Source: Dolomedes plantarius
Lineage: Eukaryota > Arthropoda > Arachnida > Araneae > Dolomedidae
Length of the DNA stretch: 64,000 bases
NCBI GenBank assembly: GCA_907164885.2
Contig: OU015492.1
Coordinates: forward strand, 191,570,539-191,634,538
Reading direction: 5' to 3'
Both the position numbers and the translations under genes were made by a program. Shown one piece after another: positions 34,215 to 46,995 of this stretch. Positions within the stretch are counted from its first letter, which is position 1. Each line of letters starts with the position of its first letter. The notes below the pieces were generated by a model, which was not told the origin of the DNA, did not search any database, and saw only the letters and a program-made list of their open reading frames with translations.

Positions 34215-35288
34215 TACACTCGTACAAGTCTGCTGTGTACTAACCCTATTGGATTCGTTCACCTCAATGTTAACCTATGGAGGAAATATGTCTACAATTT
34301 ACAGCTACATAAATGCTGATAATCCAATGAAAATGGTATTTGTACACCAGTACAAGGCTGTTGTGTACTAAACCTATTGGATTCGTTCACCTCAATGTTA
34401 ACCAATGGAGGAAATATGTCTACAATTTATAGCTACATAAATGCTGATAATCCAATGAAAATGGTATTTGTACACCCGTACAAGGCTGTTGTGTACTAAA
34501 CCTAATTGGATTCGCTCACGTCAGTGTTAACCTATGGAGAAAATGTGTCTACAATTTACAGCTACATAAATGCTAATAATCCAATGAAAATGGTATTTGT
34601 ACTCCCGTACAAGGCTGTTGTGTACTAACCTTATTGGATTCGTTCACCTCAATGTTAACCTATGGAGGAAATATGTCTACAATTTATAGCTACATAAATG
34701 CTGATAATCCAATGAAAATGGTATTTGTACACCCGTACAAGGCTGTTGTGTACTAAACCTAATTGGATTCGCTCACGTCAGTGTTAACCTATGGAGAAAA
34801 TGTGTCTATAATTTACAGCTACATAAATGCTAATAATCCAATGAAAATGGTATTTGTACTCCCGTACAAGGCTGTTGTGTACTAACCTTATTGGATTCGT
34901 TCACCTCAATGTTAACCTATGGAGGAAATATGTCTACAATTTATAGCTACATAAATGCTGATAATCCAATGAAAATGGAATTTTCAGACAGCCTGAACTT
35001 TTCTACACCTTGCAACAGGATTCATTTTATAAATTTACTCCAACCAAAGGAATTTATTAGTGTTTAAAACACACTATACCTGTTTTCCTGAATAGTTAAA
35101 ATTTTAAAATATTATTTGCATATTTAAAAAAAAAGTAAAATGTCCCCCGGTATAAAATTTCTTTCTCTATTACAGAGTACAATTATAAAAAGAAATCTTT
35201 AAATCCAAGTCGGCAATCCCTGAAAACATTTTCTCCATATGTTAACACTGCGGTGAGGGAATCCAATAGGGTTAGTACACAGTAGCCT
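34215..35288. mobile_element. Inverted-repeat-bounded element filled with a 128-bp tandem array
   Basis: The left end 'GTGTACTAACCCTATTGG' at about 34234 recurs inverted at the right ('CCAATAGGGTTAGTACAC', 35263-35280), and the match extends about 60 bp inward on each side. Between them lie six tandem 128-129 bp units, then about 230 bp of unique AT-rich DNA. It has no coding capacity. The same terminal sequence also occurs alone at 1358-1403, so it is dispersed. The superfamily is unknown. Confidence 0.7.
34222..34991 (+). repeat. Six 128-129 bp tandem units with alternating (dimeric) structure
   Basis: Units start with 'GTACAAG' at 34222, 34350, 34478, 34607, 34735 and 34864. Units 3 and 5 share 'CTAATTGGATTCGCTCACGT' and 'TGCTAATAATCC'. 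Units 4 and 6 share 'ATTGGATTCGTTCACCTCA' and 'TGCTGATAATCC'. The repeating unit of the last four is therefore a 257-bp dimer. Confidence 0.9.
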
Positions 35289-35527
35289 TAAATGCCATAG
35301 GATCATGAATTGACCCACATGATTTATAATTTTGGATCTAGATCCATCGCATTACGTCCGGTTGTAGCCAGACAATTATTTTTTTGTCAAGTAGCTTCTG
35401 TTGCCTGACAATTATTTTTTTGTCAAGTAGCTTCTGTTGCCTGACTGACATCTGTAGCTTAATTATCGTCGTAATGGGAAGTCATAGATGCTTTTAGTAT
35501 CTAACTATCTACTTTAGTTGAAATTAC

Positions 35528-36502
35528 AGTGATTTCCGCTTATAAGAATCACGTTTGTCATTACTGTTTTTGATTCTTATAAGCGGTTGATTCTTATAGC
35601 CGAAATTTAGGTTTTTGAACAGGCACACACACACCTATATATACATATATTAGATGATTCACCATAGAATACTCTTTAATTTACGTTAATTATCTTTTAT
35701 TAAAAAAAATTTTTGTAATTTTAAAAATGCAACTTAATTTCTAGACCTATAAGTAGATACACATAATTATAGTAAGAAAAGAAAAAAATCCAATATTCGT
35801 TACAACATACTTGCTTAACAGTATTAACATTTCAACTACAGGAAGGGAGCAAGAAAAAGTTTTCTATGGGAGTTTGACGTAGTGAAGTTTTCAGGAGGCT
35901 GTTTCAATACTCTTTCAATACTAATAGAATCAGACGAAGATTCACCTTCTAGCTTACGTTCCACGGTTTGATAACGTGCTGAATCTACTAATGTCACGTT
36001 TGCCTAAGTGATAGTGGACACTTCGCCGAAGATTTATGTGTTTCAGGGTCCAGGAAGCTGCAACCAGGATGTGGGAGGTGGGAAAAAAAGGCCCCCTATT
36101 TTTGTTTGTCAGTGCAGAAAATTGAAATCGGACCCGGACGGGTAAAGATGCCCCCGGGTCAAGCTAATAGGACAGTGTTGTGCTAAATCGTTTAAGGGGA
36201 AACTCTTATGTTATGTCTAACAAAGAAAGGAATGAATTTTAAGACTATATTCCATCCCATCTTATCAATCTTTCTTAAAAAAAAGGAAGAAAGAACTTCG
36301 TGCCTTTTTAGGGTTTAATTGGCTTTTTTTGAAAAATGAAAGGAAAGCGAAGAGTGTAAACGGATTCTTATAACCGGTGGATTGATTCTTTAAAGCGAAA
36401 ATTTGAACATGGAAATAATGCATTTGTTTTTGTTTTCGCGATATTGATTCTTATAAATGATTGATTCTTATAACCAGTGATCACTATAAGCGGTGGTTAC
36501 TG
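35528..36502 (-). mobile_element. pogo/Tigger-type element, second family, degenerate
   Basis: The left end 'CAGTGATTTCCGCTTATAAG' pairs with the complement of the right end 'CTATAAGCGGTGGTTACTG'. TA flanks both (35526-35527 and 36503-36504). Sub-terminal repeats of 'GATTCTTATAA' occur on both sides. A minus-strand remnant at about 35835-36000 reads 'LVDSARYQTVERKLEGE' and an S/D-rich tail, compatible with a transposase C-terminus, but the catalytic part is absent. Confidence 0.7.
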
Positions 36503-37130
36503 TATATCTAATATTGTTTAAACTAGTTGCTATTTCTTATTTATAATTCCAATGAATAAAATCTTCATCTTGCCTCAATTTCCTTTTAAAATCGTAAAAT
36601 TATTTCTAATTACTTATACCAAATAGAGAAATCGCGTTTCCAGTAAAAAAAAAAGATGACAAAATAACTAAATTTGCAAAAACTCTTTAATAAAAATAAT
36701 ACTGGCCATGAGATAATCAACAGACATTTCTCTTGGAGAGAAACAGACTGGAAAAATGCACCCACACACATTTCAGTTCCATCTAAGATTTAAATTTAAA
36801 ATGATTCAAACATTCATGCAGCCAGTGCATTACGAAAATCAATAGACGCATGCCTACGTGCAGGATGTATTTGATTCGAATAGTTGATAGGGGTTATATT
36901 TTGAAGATTGAAGCTATTGTGAAAGAATATGCATTTAAAAGGATACGAATGAGGAAAATTGTAAGATTGTAACTCTCTTTTCAATGCGAAAGAAACCATA
37001 TGATTTTTTACAAAATGACTAAACAAGAAAAAAAATTCTCAAAGCAGTTGATTTTGCCCTATCACTTCAAGTGACATACGAAGTAGTTACTACGGCATTA
37101 TTTCCCTCAATTTAAGGAACGAAAAATTTC
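36503..37130. other. Nothing recognised
   Basis: AT-rich DNA with a chance 70-codon minus-strand frame at 36814-37026. Confidence 0.5.
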
Positions 37131-37800
<670 letters not shown>

Positions 37801-38723
37801 AACGCTAACCATCTCGTGCTAAATAAATATTCATTCACTGAGACCACGTTTAACATGAAAAGCAGCCAAATCATATGAGATTTACAGATGCAAAATTAGT
37901 CATTTCATTCAGTCCTTAAATAAGAAATCCGATTAATGGCCAAATGGGTGAGTCGATAATTGCAAATTCAGTGGCAGACATGCTATTTTTAGCCCATCAG
38001 AATCGGATTAAAGCCGTAAGTGGTGGTCATCATAGCAATCATGTTGCAAAATATTTCCGTAGCGCTCCAAACCAACCACTCATAGTTTATTCCAGTCTAC
38101 TGATTACTGATTTTGTTTGAAAGAAAATTAGAACTTAATAAACTTTTCCAATAAAAAATTTTTCAGTTTTTTTTAATCAGTTTTAGGATGAAAATTTATA
38201 ACGAGTTAATATTATTACGCAAAGATACAGTTTTATTTACAGTTTTAGAGTAATATTTAAAACATATATAGCTCTTCCTGAGTAACTTCCTTTCTCATTA
38301 CATGCATCTGAGATCCAGATGACCCATCCAGTGTGAAATCCTTGTATAGATGATTAACACTGCTATAAAATACTTTTTTCTACGATGATACCTATATGCC
38401 TGGGAAACGAAAACAAGCCAATATACTCGCCAAAGAAATGAAATCCGTAACGATTCTTGACTGACTGTTTTCGGAAAAATGCTGAGAAGGGGATTTTTAT
38501 TTTGTAAATGCTTCAGATGCATTCCATACGAGGCTAGTAAGACTGTCCACACTGACGGATTAAAGATAATCCAGTATTTTACAGGATTTTAGCTATCGAT
38601 GTATATGTAATGTATGGTGAATGAAAGATAAGTTTTGACCGGGCACCCCCAGGTGTGACATTTTATGTACTCGCTACTTCCCCCATCCACTTATACTTTG
38701 GAAGGACTTGCCAACATACTGAT
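37801..38723. other. Nothing recognised
   Basis: The 84-codon minus-strand frame at 38298-38552 has no recognised motif. Confidence 0.5.
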
Positions 38724-38727
38724 TTAA

Positions 38728-38971
38728 ACCCTTTGAGGAGCTCCGTTTGCACAGTGCAAACACCTAAATCTAGTATTTTTTCACTTGCATTCGATGTATT
38801 TCAGTTAAATGAGCAGAAAAATGGTTAGTACTGCCATCTGTTATCAGTTTAAAGAAGTAGAAACATTTTGCAACCTTTAATTGGAAAAATTTTCAAGATT
38901 CTTTAGGTTTAAAAAAATTGGAGGAAAAATCTGCGACGGACAAACGGGGGAGGTTGTTGCCTCTGAAAGGG
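38728..38971. mobile_element. piggyBac-like MITE
   Basis: TTAA lies at 38724-38727 and 38972-38975. The left end 'ACCCTTTGAGGAGC' and the complement of the right end 'GCCTCTGAAAGGG' are imperfect inverted repeats starting in CCCTTT, as in piggyBac relatives. At 244 bp it is non-coding. Confidence 0.65.
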
Positions 38972-38975
38972 TTAA

Positions 38976-39836
38976 CGCACCCATATCAGGCGTAGACACG
39001 AAGGCATTCAGTGGCGCTTGCAGGGATTCAAAATGATCTCCCTCCGTCAGAATCCCTATATCGCCAACCAATCTGCTGCCGCGAGCATATTCAGATAATA
39101 ACAGGCAAAATCTTTTGTTTCATTCTACCCTGTTATGACTTTCTATTGATGTTTACTTGTAAATATTTACATATACCAAAAGTTTTCAATTAAGTTCATA
39201 AGTATTGCATTTCTCGTCTAATAATAGGAGAAAATCATGTAAATCTCAAACTATCAATATATTCCAGGAACAGTTAAGACATTATCACCAAAATGCTAAA
39301 CAATGTTTATGTACTGTAACGTACTATATCAAACATTTTTGTATCGCTTCGTTTGTGAGATCGTCTGATATTTCCTATTCATAACCTTCTCATTTCTTTT
39401 AATGCGCAGCATAAACTGAGAATACACGTTTCTAGAGAATAGTATACTTGTAAATATGTGCATATATATTGAACGAAAGTCTATTTTTGCCTTTTTCCAT
39501 TCTTCTCTGTCATGCGAAACGTATAGTAAAATATTCTTATGCTCCATTTTCCAATCGCAAAGAAAAATGAACGGTGAACGGAATTAAATGCATTCCAGCA
39601 TTCTGCATTTGCGTGATTCGAAGTTCAGAATTTCGAAGCATATGCCCCAGTTTTATGCTGAGGATCATGCCTAACTAGAATTTAAGTTTCTGCAACAAGG
39701 CTTTTCAATATTTAAGGTATCCAATTGAACATTACATCCTACGTAAATATGGGTATAGGTATAAGTACATAAAGTATACATGCATAAAAAGGCAAACAAT
39801 GAAGCGTAATATTTCATAAAACCTAAAATAATGTTT
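38976..39836. other. Nothing recognised
   Basis: Short frames of 60-72 codons only, with no repeats seen. Confidence 0.5.
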
Positions 39837-39837
39837 T

Positions 39838-39964
39838 TTAATGATCTTTCTCACATATATGGTGCTCCCATAATGAAGCAGCCAGTAAAATTGCGACGAA
39901 TAGCAAAAAGCGAATGTCTAATGACAAGTACCTCCGCATTAGAAAAAAAAATATTAATCATCTT
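39838..39964 (+). mobile_element. 5'-truncated SINE with target-site duplications
   Basis: The body at 39849-39953 matches the 3' tail of the 8810 SINE ('GGTGCTCCCATAATGAAG', 'GACAAGTACCTCCGCATTAG', poly-A). It is flanked by 'TTAATGATCTT' (39838-39848) and 'TTAATCATCTT' (39954-39964), one mismatch. The tRNA-like head is missing. Confidence 0.75.
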
Positions 39965-41056
39965 CATTTTCTTTTTCAGTTTAACATAGTATTTTGCCTT
40001 GAAATATATTTAAACAAAGGCTACTTTTTGTAACAAAATATCAAACAACATCCACTCCAAATACTTTTTACAGGATAGCAATATAAGGGTTATTATTTTA
40101 TAGAAAGTAAATAAGAAAAATAGAATATAAATTTTATGTCAAGATGATTTGTTCTTGTATGTATCGCCTCAAGTTTTCGTTTTGAAGAAAGTAAGAAGTA
40201 ATGCTCATGGTGAGTGAAACCGCATTTTTAAAACATAAAATGTTATAATTTTAAATATTACTCAATTTTTATTTAATAATTTAGTATAGTTCAACCTAAA
40301 TACGAATTTTTGTCGTAGAATTTTAGATGTTTAATTTTACAAATATTTCAGCATCTTGAATTTTACTATACACCTGCCTGCAACGAACTCCACTTAAATA
40401 GTTCCTTTGACTCAGATTATGTAACCACATGCCCGATCTACCGCTATTAAGTACATGAGACACTAATCCACCTTTTTACATTTGCTTCTACTCAAATATG
40501 TTTCACGGAAGTTCGTTTTTACTGATCTTTGTCAGGTTCACTAACCGACTAAGTATCTGCTACGAAGTTATCGGAAGAATCTCTTTGGCTCACCATTTAC
40601 TCCTTAAATAGCTTTTCCCTGCCTACGTCATATTTCTTAATTTGAAAATGGTTAGTAGCTTCTCCTCCAATCCCGAATTTACAGGGTTTATGAAAAATGT
40701 AGTCTTTAGAATATGGCAGCAAAAAACGGAAACATAATGAAAAATCGGTGAGCTGTACAAGGTTTATGAAAAAAAATAAGTCTTTATAAAATGGCAGTAG
40801 AAAAGGAAGCGTAACGAAAAACGAGTTGGCAATAGAAAATAATGTATAGCGTTAACAACGGCTATATTTTGGAAGAAATATTAAATAGGTTTCAATTTAG
40901 ATGAATTTTTTTACTGATTACACATACATCATCTGTATAAATAATTACTCAAATTTGTTGTATAAACAAATATTGTAATTAATACAATAAGTTAAAGATC
41001 CAAAAATTATTTTTGATTTCAGTTTAAGACAGCATAATCTTTTATTATAATAAATA
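39965..41056. other. AT-rich DNA with a small diverged tandem duplication
   Basis: Two copies of a 76-bp unit start at 40681 ('ACAGGGTTTATGAAAAA') and 40757 ('ACAAGGTTTATGAAAAA') and share 'ATGGCAG'. Nothing else recognised. Confidence 0.55.
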
Positions 41057-41595
41057 TAGGGTCATCGAAAAAGGTTGGACACATTTCGAAAGCTCATAAT
41101 TCTAAAATAAACCGAGCAAACGCAATAATATTCTTTTCAAACAACTTGGCAAGTGTTCAAGATTTCTAAATGTAACTGGTACGCAACCGTGATGTTGAAC
41201 GTTGAGCAGAAGCGATGCGAGGTGGAAGAGGTCTTCGCTCGGCCTTCCGTCAGTGCAATAGCGACCTTTTCAAGAGAAAGCTCAAGCGGTGGTTGTTTTC
41301 GATAAACACGATGGTAATTTCGCTGAACTGCTTTAACAGATTTGTACTCCGCTATCCACAACACACATTGAGCTTTCTCCTGAACGGTCGCCATTGCACT
41401 GACAGAAAGCCGAACGAAGGTTTCTTCCATCTCGCATCGCTTCTGCGCAACGTTCAACATCACGGTTGCGTACCAGTTACATTTAGAAATCTTGGACATT
41501 TGCCAAGTTGTTTGAAAAGAATATTATTGCGCTTGTTCAATTTATTTTAGAATTATGAGCTTTCGAAATGTGTCCAACCTTTTTCGATGGCCTTG
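41057..41595. mobile_element. Foldback element carrying a transposase N-terminus (DUF4817-like)
   Basis: The two halves are reverse complements over about 235 bp per arm. Ends 'TAGGGTCATCGAAAAAGG' and the complement of 'CCTTTTTCGATGGCCTTG' are flanked by TA (41055-41056 and 41596-41597). The right arm and loop encode, on the minus strand, 'MATVQEKAQCVLWIAEYK' and 'VQRNYHRVYRKQPP', which match the helix-turn-helix N-terminus of a Tc1/mariner-group transposase. The left arm holds a partial mirror copy of that coding start. The catalytic domain is absent. Confidence 0.8.
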
Positions 41596-42463
41596 TATAT
41601 TCAGTTGTTTTTCAGTATACCTTCCTCCATCCACCTAAAAACATAAAATTATCAAGAATAAAAGCCTCTATTGAGCCCTTACATGACTGGTACAGTTATT
41701 TAAGAGGATTCTTTGTTAAAGAGTCACCTTTAGTTTTGTCAGTACTGATGGAAGATGAAGGGAGGATCTGCTAGACACCCCTAATGTAACACGTCTGTAT
41801 AGTACTATCCTTAACTATCACAATCTTCCTGAAAGATATCGGACGCATCTTGAGTGCTTTGAACTAACATTTTGAATTTTCAAATGTGATAGAAAGGAAT
41901 TTTCCTAAAAAATTGTTTATTTATTTTCGTCCAGGATGTATGACTCAATAAACGTTATAGAGAATGAACAATTCACCAAAGTAACTGGTTTCAACCGAGC
42001 ATCGAGGAAAGTATTTATAGTAACTAGTTACAAAGATGGATCTAAATATGTTTTTAACATAAAAAGACGTGATTTTATTCGCAAAGATGAATTTTTGGAC
42101 ATATGTCTTTTGAGATATTTTATCACAAAATCAGAAACTGGGAATGAATGGCCTTAACCATGACATAAGATAAATAAAACAAGAGAAAGAACCTTCTTGA
42201 AAATATGATGGATGAACGTTTAGACGTGAGATAAAAAGTGTGACAGTTAGAGCGTCCGATACTTTTATCTGATGATCAGAGTTGGACAGCAAAAAATTTG
42301 AGAAAGAGTGAAAGAGAACGTGAAATAAATATCAAACTCGCTCCGTGGGATTCAGAGATTATATTGATACATTTTCCTATTCACAAAGGAATTCATAAAA
42401 GGTTAAATTCACCCAAAAAGGTGATTTATAAAGTACGTGAGCATTTTCCGTTTTATATTAACG
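41596..42463. other. Unassigned, weak exon-like frame at 41936-42157
   Basis: A 73-codon plus-strand frame (41936-42157) starts just after a good acceptor-like 'TTATTTTCGTCCAG'. It is lysine- and arginine-rich with no known motif, and no donor or partner exon is visible. I do not call a gene. Confidence 0.3.
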
Positions 42464-42786
42464 TATAAGAAAACAAAATTTTATAATGCGAATAAGAACA
42501 TATATTTGAAAATTATTAAATTTTGAATTTTTCGAGAATAATCTAGAATATTCTAAGCATATAAAAGTCACATATTCTAAAATTGTGAATACTTGAATGT
42601 ATGTATGAACTATCTTAGTAACATTTATAAGAAAACAAAATTTTATAATGCGAATAAGAACATATATTTGATAATTATTAAATTTTGAATTTTTCGAGAA
42701 TAATCTAGAAGATTCTAAGCATATAAAGTCACATATTTTAAAATTGTGAATACTTTAATGTATGTATGAACTATCTTAGTAACATT
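42464..42786 (+). repeat. Tandem duplication of a 162-bp unit
   Basis: Copies at 42464-42625 and 42626-42786 both begin 'TATAAGAAAACAAAATTTTA' and end 'GAACTATCTTAGTAACATT'. They differ at only a handful of positions, so the duplication is fairly recent. Confidence 0.95.
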
Positions 42787-42791
42787 TTAAA

Positions 42792-43051
42792 AATAGGCTA
42801 ATTTTTTTTTTCGAACGCGGAGGCACTTGTCGCTAGACATTCGCCTGTATGTACACCACGAGACTGCTGGCCATTAATATAAGGGGGCATCGTATAGATG
42901 GCCAGCACTACCCCCTACAAGCCGGTCTCGTGATTTAGAAACGAGTCAAGTGAAGAGACCGGTACACTTGACCCTGCACCTCCTGAGGTAAATTTGAGAA
43001 CTTGGAGGACATTGCAGCCATGACTAATTTTTCGTGCACATAATAGGCTAA
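42792..43051 (-). mobile_element. 5'-truncated SINE (minus strand) with 10-bp target-site duplications
   Basis: 'AATAGGCTAA' lies at 42792-42801 and 43042-43051. On the minus strand the body runs from 'GGCTGCAATGTCCTCCAAG' through 'GTCAAGTGTACCGGTCTC' to 'GACAAGTGCCTCCGCG' and a poly-A run. It thus links the body seen at 32645 and 46628 with the tail seen at 8810 and 39849, showing that they belong to one family. The tRNA-like head is missing. Confidence 0.85.
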
Positions 43052-43929
43052 ATGATCATAATTGTTTCTGATGTAACTGGGACTGAATGATAAGAACTTC
43101 TACTCTCATTTAAATAATATTATTTATGGGGCTGCTTTAGTATATGTAAAATAAAAATAAAGCTTGTAATTTAAAACTAATGAATAAAAAACCTTAAAAG
43201 ATATAAAAACCTGAAAAGTTTCAATAGCCTGATTAAAGTTTTTTAGGCCGAAACATTCTTACATGCATACAAAGAAGACTGTTTGACTGTTCTTCTCAGA
43301 TTCTGTGGAAGAACAGTCTTACTTTTTCTACAGAATCTGAGATTGAAGTCACACTCAGATATAATCTGTACGCATTAGTGCTGTAAAGACTGCTACACAA
43401 TTGTACCAGAATGATAATAGGATATTTAATTGAAGAGAGGTGTCTTTTACGATTATGTTCAAATGTGACGTATACTGATCGAGTAAAAATTACTTTACGA
43501 AACTTTATCTTTAGTTATTGTAAGTTTGGTATATTTTCCTTCATCAGAGAATGTCAGAAACTGTTATTGACATACTTAACATTTTAGTAAATATATATAT
43601 CAATCGGCATTTATATATTATCATAAGTAATTGAACTGAAAGTTCTTCATCTCATAAAACATCTTCTAGACATAACAGAATGAATTGTTCATGTTCGTAG
43701 TTCGTAACAGTCCAGAAATATATTGAATATACTCTCTAACCCTTTTTCCTAACTATAAGCTTTGATATATAGACTAATTGATGTCATTCTGACGAGTTAA
43801 AATCTTAGTTTTGGGCGTAGGTCAATTATTGTAGCTTATATCCATTAATAAATAAAATTATAAGTTTATAAATGTTATATGCATACTTTTAAGTTTTCAA
43901 GTAAAAACACATGACTATTTATTCAATAA
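43052..43929. other. Nothing recognised
   Basis: A short imperfect inverted pair ('TCAGATTCTGT' near 43297 and 'ACAGAATCTGA' near 43330) is the only structure seen. Confidence 0.5.
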
Positions 43930-44559
43930 CTAGCTGAAAACCCGTACTTCGCCACGGAGAACATTCAAATTAAATACAACGGTCAATGTATGCAATTGAT
44001 GTAAAGAAAAAAATAAAAATCTATTTATAAAAAAATCGTAACGGATATTTTCATAGACAAAATAATGTGGAAGAAAATATTCAAATTAAATCTAATAGAA
44101 CATACCAAAGAATATAGTACAGTTTCGGGTAAAATTTTTTTTGTCTATTTCATTGTTATGCACGTGACGCAAAATTAAAAGAAAAGAAACCACGTGACCA
44201 GCATTTAATAAATTAAATTCTAAAAATTAATCTAAAAATTCACCAAAAATCAGAAAATGAAGGTAAAGTTTCGAAAAAGGTATCATTTTATAGGACTTTT
44301 TATGATCTTTCTCGTGATATAAATTTTATAACCCTCAGATTATTATTTTAAATGCAAACTTTAAAGAATGTTACAAAAACAGCTTAAAAATTTAATTTAA
44401 AAAAATCTAAAAAGAATTTTTCAGAAATCTGTCTTAGTGCACCCCTACACTATAAGAAGAATCGCCATGCAAAATTTCAGCCCTTTAGGTCCGGCGGTTT
44501 GGTCTGTGCGTTGTCTGTCAGTCAGTCAGTCAGTAACGGAACTGTTTTATATATAGAGA
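43930..44559 (-). mobile_element. Non-autonomous Helitron, family H1, copy 3
   Basis: On the minus strand it begins 'TCTCTATATATAAAACAGTT' after A and ends 'CGGGTTTTCAGCTAG' before T, with the hairpin-forming CCGTGGCGAAGTACGG before CTAG. Unlike its siblings it lacks an expanded (TA)n tract. Confidence 0.8.
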
Positions 44560-46627
44560 TGAGCTCACAGTTTTTACTTTTGAACTTTTATAAAAAAATA
44601 TTTAGTACTTAATCTCTACACATTAGAAAATTTCATTAGAAAAACAAATAATTTCACTAATTTTCATTAGAGATGTCATACATATTCCTGAAAATTTGAG
44701 GTGACATAAGGTAAAAAAAAACCATATTTTTAATCGATAGCTTAGTATAATTATCAAATAAAACGTTTCAAATGATTTAAATGCGCCACCGTATTTTGGA
44801 GAATAAATTTTAAGGATGAGACAGCAATATGTTATTATCAGAGCTATCGAGAGAAGCGATGTATGGGGGTAGTCATTCCTATTATGCCCGATGAATAACA
44901 ATATTCCAAGCTAATTGAAGCTTATGCACTGACAGTGAGAACTCTTTTAGAATTCCGATTTTGGCAAATATCCAATTCTCTTCAGTCAAAGTAAGCTTAC
45001 AAGCCGCGATCGATTTGCAGCAGGACAAATTCCGAAACTTAAATTGAGGGAACGAAAAAGAAGTTTGAAACATTTATAGTTAAAGGGTTACCTTGAAAAG
45101 AGATATAAAAAAAAAAATTGAGATTGAGTGAAAATGCCCTTTTATTTTTCTTTTGTTTTTGCTTGAGTCTTTAACGACTTGAAAAAATTTTCTTAATGAT
45201 AAGTAATTTTCAATACAAGTTAAGATATTTTTATTGCTATTGCTTTTACACAACACAAAAAGTACAAAAAGATTTGCATAATATCTTAAAAAATCACAAG
45301 CAAAAAAAAATATGCTTTTCTGAGTGATTTAGTAAATAATGATGTTCTGCATCGACCAAAGTTTTTTAAATGCTTATTTTTTAGAAAAGGAAATGACATC
45401 TTTCAATGAATGGCTTGCAAACAGATGGCCGATCAATAATTTCATTATATTAAAAGCTAGAAATAAAATTGATTATCAATATTATCCATTATATCCATTA
45501 TTTCCAATATTATGCATTTGTATTTAATCTGTTCTGTTAAATATTACAATTAATATTCGCAACCTGTGTGGTGTGGCTTCTGAAGCCCTAAAACACTTTA
45601 GGAATACAAATTTAACTTTTCAAGGCTTCCGTCTTGCTTAGAGTTTCCATTATATGTTATGTTCTAACACGCCGAGCATTTCTAGTGAGTACAAATTAAT
45701 CCCACTCTTTCAAAGTAGAAAGTCTTATATAAATATTCATTGTAAATCATACGTATATCATAGTAAATCTTACGTACATAAAATCTTACGAATAGTAAAT
45801 CTTACGCATTATTAAGTTTTGGATTCAAAGAAGAATTTCCCCAAATATAAAATGAACGTACACTGTAAAAGGCCTTCATGTGCCTTAATCCTGAGAAATG
45901 CTTTGAGTATATGGATTTCATTAAATTTGAATTGATTTCCTAAAAACCCAATATAAAATGCATCGTACTATGTACTAACATTTTATTACTAATAAAAATA
46001 CAGAAAAAAGTAAGGATGCATTCTCAAGATAATAAAGCTGCAGTTTATGTGGTGCATGTCTTTAATGATAAGGTTTAGTGAAATCTTAAATTTTTTTATG
46101 ACAGAGGGAAGAGATTTCAGGAAAATTCCCTAATACGGATCCCTTTATAATTTCAAAACGTCCATATTTCACTCACCCCATATTTCGTATTATTTTATCA
46201 TTAACATTAAACTCTAGGAGAGACATTAAGTCAAACCCACATTCTTCGTCTTATAATTGTACCCTCTAAGCTGTTAAACACCTGTAGTAGGATCCTTACA
46301 AACTGCATAGAAGAAAGATTAATTATTAAGTGTTTTATAAAAGAGTAAATTACAATCTGCATAACTACAAATATAGTAGAATAGCCACAATGACATGCAT
46401 ACAGTATATTTAAGGTTAGTAATCATATTATTGAGCAGAAATTGTAATTAGTCATACATTTATTCAAAGATGTTATGTTAAGATTATTAGAGGTAAAATT
46501 GTTTCAAGAAATGGACAATCATTAATTTCATATAAATATATAATTAAGGCAACACCAAGTACGTAATATTGGCCTATTTACTGTAGTATGTAAGTACTTT
46601 ACAGTTCTTAAAACTACTAAGCATTTA
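44560..46627. other. AT-rich DNA, nothing recognised
   Basis: Short frames (62-92 codons) without motifs. Near 45740-45815 'AAATCTTACG' recurs several times as a small degenerate minisatellite. Confidence 0.5.
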
Positions 46628-46995
46628 ACTGGGGTGCGGTGGTCCGGTCAGCAAAGGTGTCGAGCTAGTAATCTGCAAGTGGCTAGTTCGATACCCAACG
46701 CTGACAAAACCGGCGACGTGTACACTAATGGCGGCTGGTACACGGAAAACATCGGTCGTAGCTGCAATGTTCTCCAAGTTCCCAAACATTACCTCTGGAG
46801 GTGCGGAGTCAAGTGTTCCGGTCTCGTCACTTGACTCGGTCCAAAATTACGGGACCAAACATGTGTAGCGTGGACCCACCCCCTGGGGTGCACCCGTGGC
46901 AACGCATGCAATGCATGCGGCGAATTGGTCCCACACTCCTGGCTTTTCCCGGGAAAAGAGTATCGCTCAGCTCCCAGCCATTGAAAAAAAAACTG
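46628..46995 (+). mobile_element. tRNA-derived SINE, nearly full length
   Basis: The head 'GTGCGGTGGTCCGGTCAGC' supplies the A box and 'CTAGTTCGATACCCAA' the B box of an internal RNA polymerase III promoter. The body has 'GTAGCTGCAATGTTCTCCA' and 'GTGTTCCGGTCTCGTCACTT', as in the SINE at 32645. The tail differs ('CGCATGCAATGCATGCGG', then a poly-A run at about 46982). I see no convincing target-site duplication. The 66- and 83-codon frames here are incidental. Confidence 0.85.

Larger units (their letters stand above)
33754..35480 (+). repeat. Strongly diverged tandem array, units of about 200 bp, interrupted
   Basis: Unit starts resembling 'CGTTTTAAATATcGytTactTT' occur near 33759, 33962 and 34154. 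Within units, blocks such as 'CTTGGATCCCTCGCATTA' (unit 1) and 'GGATCTAGATCCATCGCATTA' (near 35340) correspond. The third unit begins before 34215 and appears to resume after 35288, so the 34215-35288 element interrupts it. A short exact duplication of 'GACAATTATTTTTTTGTCAA' occurs at about 35370-35440. Confidence 0.55.

Noticed and set aside
41936..42157. 73-codon frame after an acceptor-like sequence
   Set aside because: No known motif, no donor, no partner exon and AT-rich codon use like the background; kept only as a note.
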